DNA of 64,000 bases from Ustulina deusta (lineage: Eukaryota; Ascomycota; Sordariomycetes; Xylariales; Xylariaceae): contig JAJNNX010000001.1 of assembly GCA_023159155.1 (NCBI GenBank), positions 3,348,001 to 3,412,000 on the forward strand. Direction: 5' to 3'. A program made the translations under genes and the position numbers. Within the stretch, counting starts at the first letter, position 1. Each line of letters begins with the position of its first letter. The notes beneath the pieces are model-generated. The model searched no databases. It worked only from the letters and a program-made list of their open reading frames with translations, and was not told the origin of the DNA. Of this stretch, positions 61,178 to 64,000 are shown piece by piece.

Positions 61178-62824
61178 ATGGCTTCGACTTCGACTCCGAC
61201 GCCAACGCCAACGCCGACTTCGACTTCGACTTCGACATCGCCCAAGCTCAAGCCCAAGCCCAAGCTGCATGGCCGCGCTTTCTACGAGAGCCTGGGGAGC
61301 CCCAGGTTCGTGGTCGCTCCCATGGTCGACCAGTCTGAGTTTGTACGTTTCCCGCTGTTATCCAGGTCTCGCTCATGATGAAAGAAAGCTGACTTGGCTG
61401 TACAGGCATGGCGAATGGTGACACGGTCTTTCCTCACGCCCCCGGAGAACGCAAAGCTGCTTGCCTACACGCCCATGCTTCACGCCCGCCTGTTCGAAGA
61501 GACGCCCAAGTATAGAGACTCCCACTTCCAGGCAACGAAACAGCCCGTAGGAACCCCAGATGCCGATCCCACCAGCCCGTTCCTCGATGGGAACCCCAAC
61601 TTTGACCGTCCTCTGTTCGTCCAATTCTGCGCCAACGACCCTGAACACTTGCTACACGCCGCGAGGATGGTGGCGCCCTATTGCGACGCCGTCGACTTGA
61701 ACCTGGGCTGTCCTCAGGGCATCGCACGCAAAGGCCACTATGGCGCATTCTTGCAGGAGGACCAGGAGCTTATCTGCAGGCTGATTAATATTCTGCACGA
61801 GAACCTGTCTATACCCGTGACCGCCAAGATCCGCATTCTAGACACGAAAGAAGACACCTTGGCCTACGCAAAAAGTGTCTTGTCCGCCGGCGCCAGTATC
61901 CTTACCGTCCATGGCCGAAGACGGGAGCAAAAAGGACACCTGACGGGCGTGGCCGATTGGGGTTATATACGTTATCTACGAGACAATCTCCCTAGGGATA
62001 CCGTCATCTTCGCCAATGGCAACATCCTCCAACACGGTGATATAGAGAAGTGTCTCGAGGCCACAGGTGCCGACGCCGTCATGAGTGCAGAAGGCAACCT
62101 TAGCGACCCGTCCATATTTGCCGCGCCACCCCCAGTCGGGCATGACGGACGTGAGTACTGGCGAGGCCGAGACGACAAAGGCGGCTACAGGGTCGATGCT
62201 GTCTTTAGGCGGTATATGGACATCTTGCACAAATACGTGCTTGAGCAAGAGCCGCCGAAAAGGAGGCCACTGTTTATCGTAGGGGATGATGAGGTATGGC
62301 TTCACGATACAGCAACCCGCGACGGCGACCAAGAGGAAGGGCCGCCTCGAAAGAAGTTGAAGCAGGATGGAGCAAGTAAGCGCTCGACATCCCCAAATAT
62401 CGTGGCTGTTCGGCCCCATCTCTTTCATCTTCTACGCCATTTCATATCTAGACACACTGATATCCGCGATACATTGGCGAGGACAAATCCTAGTAACATT
62501 AATGGTATCGAAAAGGTCCTGGGAATGGTGGAAAGACGCATCGCCCAGGGTTTAATAGAGTACGAAAGGACGAACGGGCAGAGTATAGAAGACGAATCAG
62601 TTCCCAAGCCCAAAGTGCAGGACGCGGAACCACCCAAGGATAAAAGCAAAGAAGACGACACTAACCCTGAGTATGATCCGGACAGCTCGGTAGCGACAGT
62701 CAATGCGTGTAAGCGGCCTTGGTGGGTTGCTCAACCCATCGTCAGGCCGCTGCCTAAAGAGGCTCTAGCGAAGGGCAGTATAAAGATGTCGAAAAAGGAC
62801 AAAAGGAAGCAAGAGAAAGAATAA
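61178..62824 (+). CDS. dus1: tRNA-dihydrouridine synthase Dus1 (D16/D17)
   Basis: Two exons, 61178-61342 and 61406-62824, with a 63-nt intron (GTACGT..CAG, CTGAC branch) give 527 aa. The ATG sits in ACCATGG. It is an FMN enzyme of the Dus1 subfamily that reduces uridine at positions 16 and 17 of tRNA. Visible motifs: VVAPMVDQSEFAWR (split by the intron after SEF), YTPMLHARLF, the catalytic cysteine in NLGCPQGIARKGHYGAFLQED (C157), TAKIRI, VHGRRREQKG, FANGNI and GADAVMSAEG. The N terminus is a hexanucleotide-encoded run of TP/TS then KP repeats. The C-terminal third is charged, with a PPRKKLKQD nuclear-localisation-like stretch and a KKDKRKQEKE end. The frame stays open for 71 codons after the TAA (to 63037), so the natural C terminus may be longer. 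Confidence 0.93.
61182..61266 (+). repeat. Hexanucleotide repeats in the dus1 first exon
   Basis: Repeats related to ACTTCG, ACGCCA and AAGCCC encode consecutive Thr-Ser, Thr-Pro and Lys-Pro pairs at residues 2-30. Such tracts can change length without breaking the frame. Confidence 0.75.
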
Positions 62825-64000
62825 GCTGCTGCTGGCTCGATGGTAGCAATGACTGTTGCAGAAAGTGCCAATAGCAACTGCCCCGCTCAGCCAGAGAGTA
62901 CAGGAGAAAGCAATGGGCAGACCCAGAAACTAGAAGATGAGTTGCCGGAATCCGATCAAAAGGACGGCGGTATTAAGGAACCGTCGATAAATCCCGCAGC
63001 ACCCAGGCTACTAAATAATGGGCTTGTTAGCGGATAAGTCTCTAGATACTATATCTTGAGAGTGTTATATAGTAGAGAAGAATGCGTTCATACATCTGCG
63101 TTCTATACGCTCTTCTATCTAAGAATCGTGGTGCTGAGCTTGAGGCGGAGATGATAAATCATCAAGGCGGCGAAATGAATGGGAGCACACAATTCACAGT
63201 AGAAGTAAAGAAGTGTCTTATTATCGCAACTGTCTGCTTCTCACGCGACAAACCCAGCAATGCCTGGTCTGTATCATAGGGCTACATCCACGGTCAGTTT
63301 ACAGGGCCACAGACCTCCCATTCACGATGCCATCCACATATGCATCCTCAGGGAGGGTATGCGCAGCCGGCCGCTTAGACCATGCTCGAGGAGGCCGTCG
63401 CATAAGAGAAGAATGAGATGTATAACAAAGCACATACTTTTTATCAATCTATAGAAGCCGGTGAATACGACCCTCTGACTTCTATGAGGGACATGCTCAC
63501 CTTGAAGATAGATACCTAACCCACCTACGTGGTACCCCAAAACCATTTGATAGGCAGAGTGAGAAAGCGGTGGTTTATATTATATATTTGTGGTGCATAG
63601 AGAACAATATGCGTCAACCGGGCTGATTATTGGGGGTTAGGTATTTCCTTGCGAGCTCTCGGTCCTGGATATGCGCCCGCATCATACTCACCGTCGGGTT
63701 GGAGTGTTAAAGCGATAGATAAAAATGTCTCTTCTGGATGAGACTGGAATATTCAAACAACCGCATGGGCTGGCTGGCCTTGACAGGATGCTTCCAAAAT
63801 CCTACCTACTTCAGTATTTTGGTCGGATTGGAACAACATCTCGTCAGAGATATCCACTTCGTCACATAATGCTCGTTCTGCAATCCTACGCCCGACGGCA
63901 TTCCTCCCACGGCTTGCCTGGAGGATAGATGAAGTAGGTACTCCATGTGTTGTTTATTGTTCAGGTCGAAGTTATGCGGTAGGTAGCATTGCTTGTTTTG
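62825..64000. other. Region downstream of dus1 to the right edge
   Basis: Bases 62825-63037 continue the dus1 frame without a stop. Beyond that I see only short ORFs on both strands without motifs, including a 67-codon ORF at 63725-63928. A gene beyond the right edge may start near 64000. No gene supported. Confidence 0.5.

Overview
The window reads as nuclear DNA of a filamentous ascomycete (Pezizomycotina, most likely Sordariomycetes; I cannot name the genus). Genes have short introns (46-229 nt) with GT..AG ends and CTAAC/CTGAC-type branch sites, proteins match the fungal forms of their families, and genes are separated by long stretches rich in TAGGTA/TACCTA words. I rebuilt twelve protein genes by joining exons at splice sites that keep the frame; one is cut by the left edge.

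Layout. Left: 3' end of a histidine acid phosphatase (+), facing an Nrd1-type four-RRM RNA-binding protein (-). A 5.2 kb gene-free stretch follows, then an agmatinase (-) that carries a predicted signal peptide and a C-terminal KDEL, and Cdc42 (-). After a 3.4 kb spacer come a Vma22-type V-ATPase assembly factor (+) and the 9 kb Tel1/ATM kinase gene (-), tail to tail. Tel1 and the nucleoporin gene Nup192 (+) diverge from a 1.27 kb promoter region. Next are a Dip5-type dicarboxylic amino acid permease (+) and, tail to tail with it, the AAA-ATPase/bromodomain protein Yta7 (-). Right: a small uncharacterised 95-aa gene (+), a 9.2 kb stretch with no supported gene, a Bni4-like protein phosphatase 1 targeting protein (+) and tRNA-dihydrouridine synthase Dus1 (+).

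Most genes are single-copy housekeeping functions: DNA damage signalling (Tel1), chromatin (Yta7), nuclear pore (Nup192), polarity and cell wall (Cdc42, Bni4), tRNA modification (Dus1), vacuolar acidification (Vma22), amino acid uptake (Dip5) and RNA control (Nrd1). They do not form an obvious pathway cluster. I see no tRNA, rRNA, CRISPR array or intact transposon.

Points most worth checking: the agmatinase with ER-type sorting signals at both ends and a run of 26 G in an intron; a 71-codon in-frame open extension after the Dus1 stop; a Tel1 intron whose retention would replace the FATC tail; a hairpin 11 nt upstream of the Nrd1 start; an over-frequent intergenic octamer TACACTAC; and the 9.2 kb stretch with TATA-like promoters but no clear gene.
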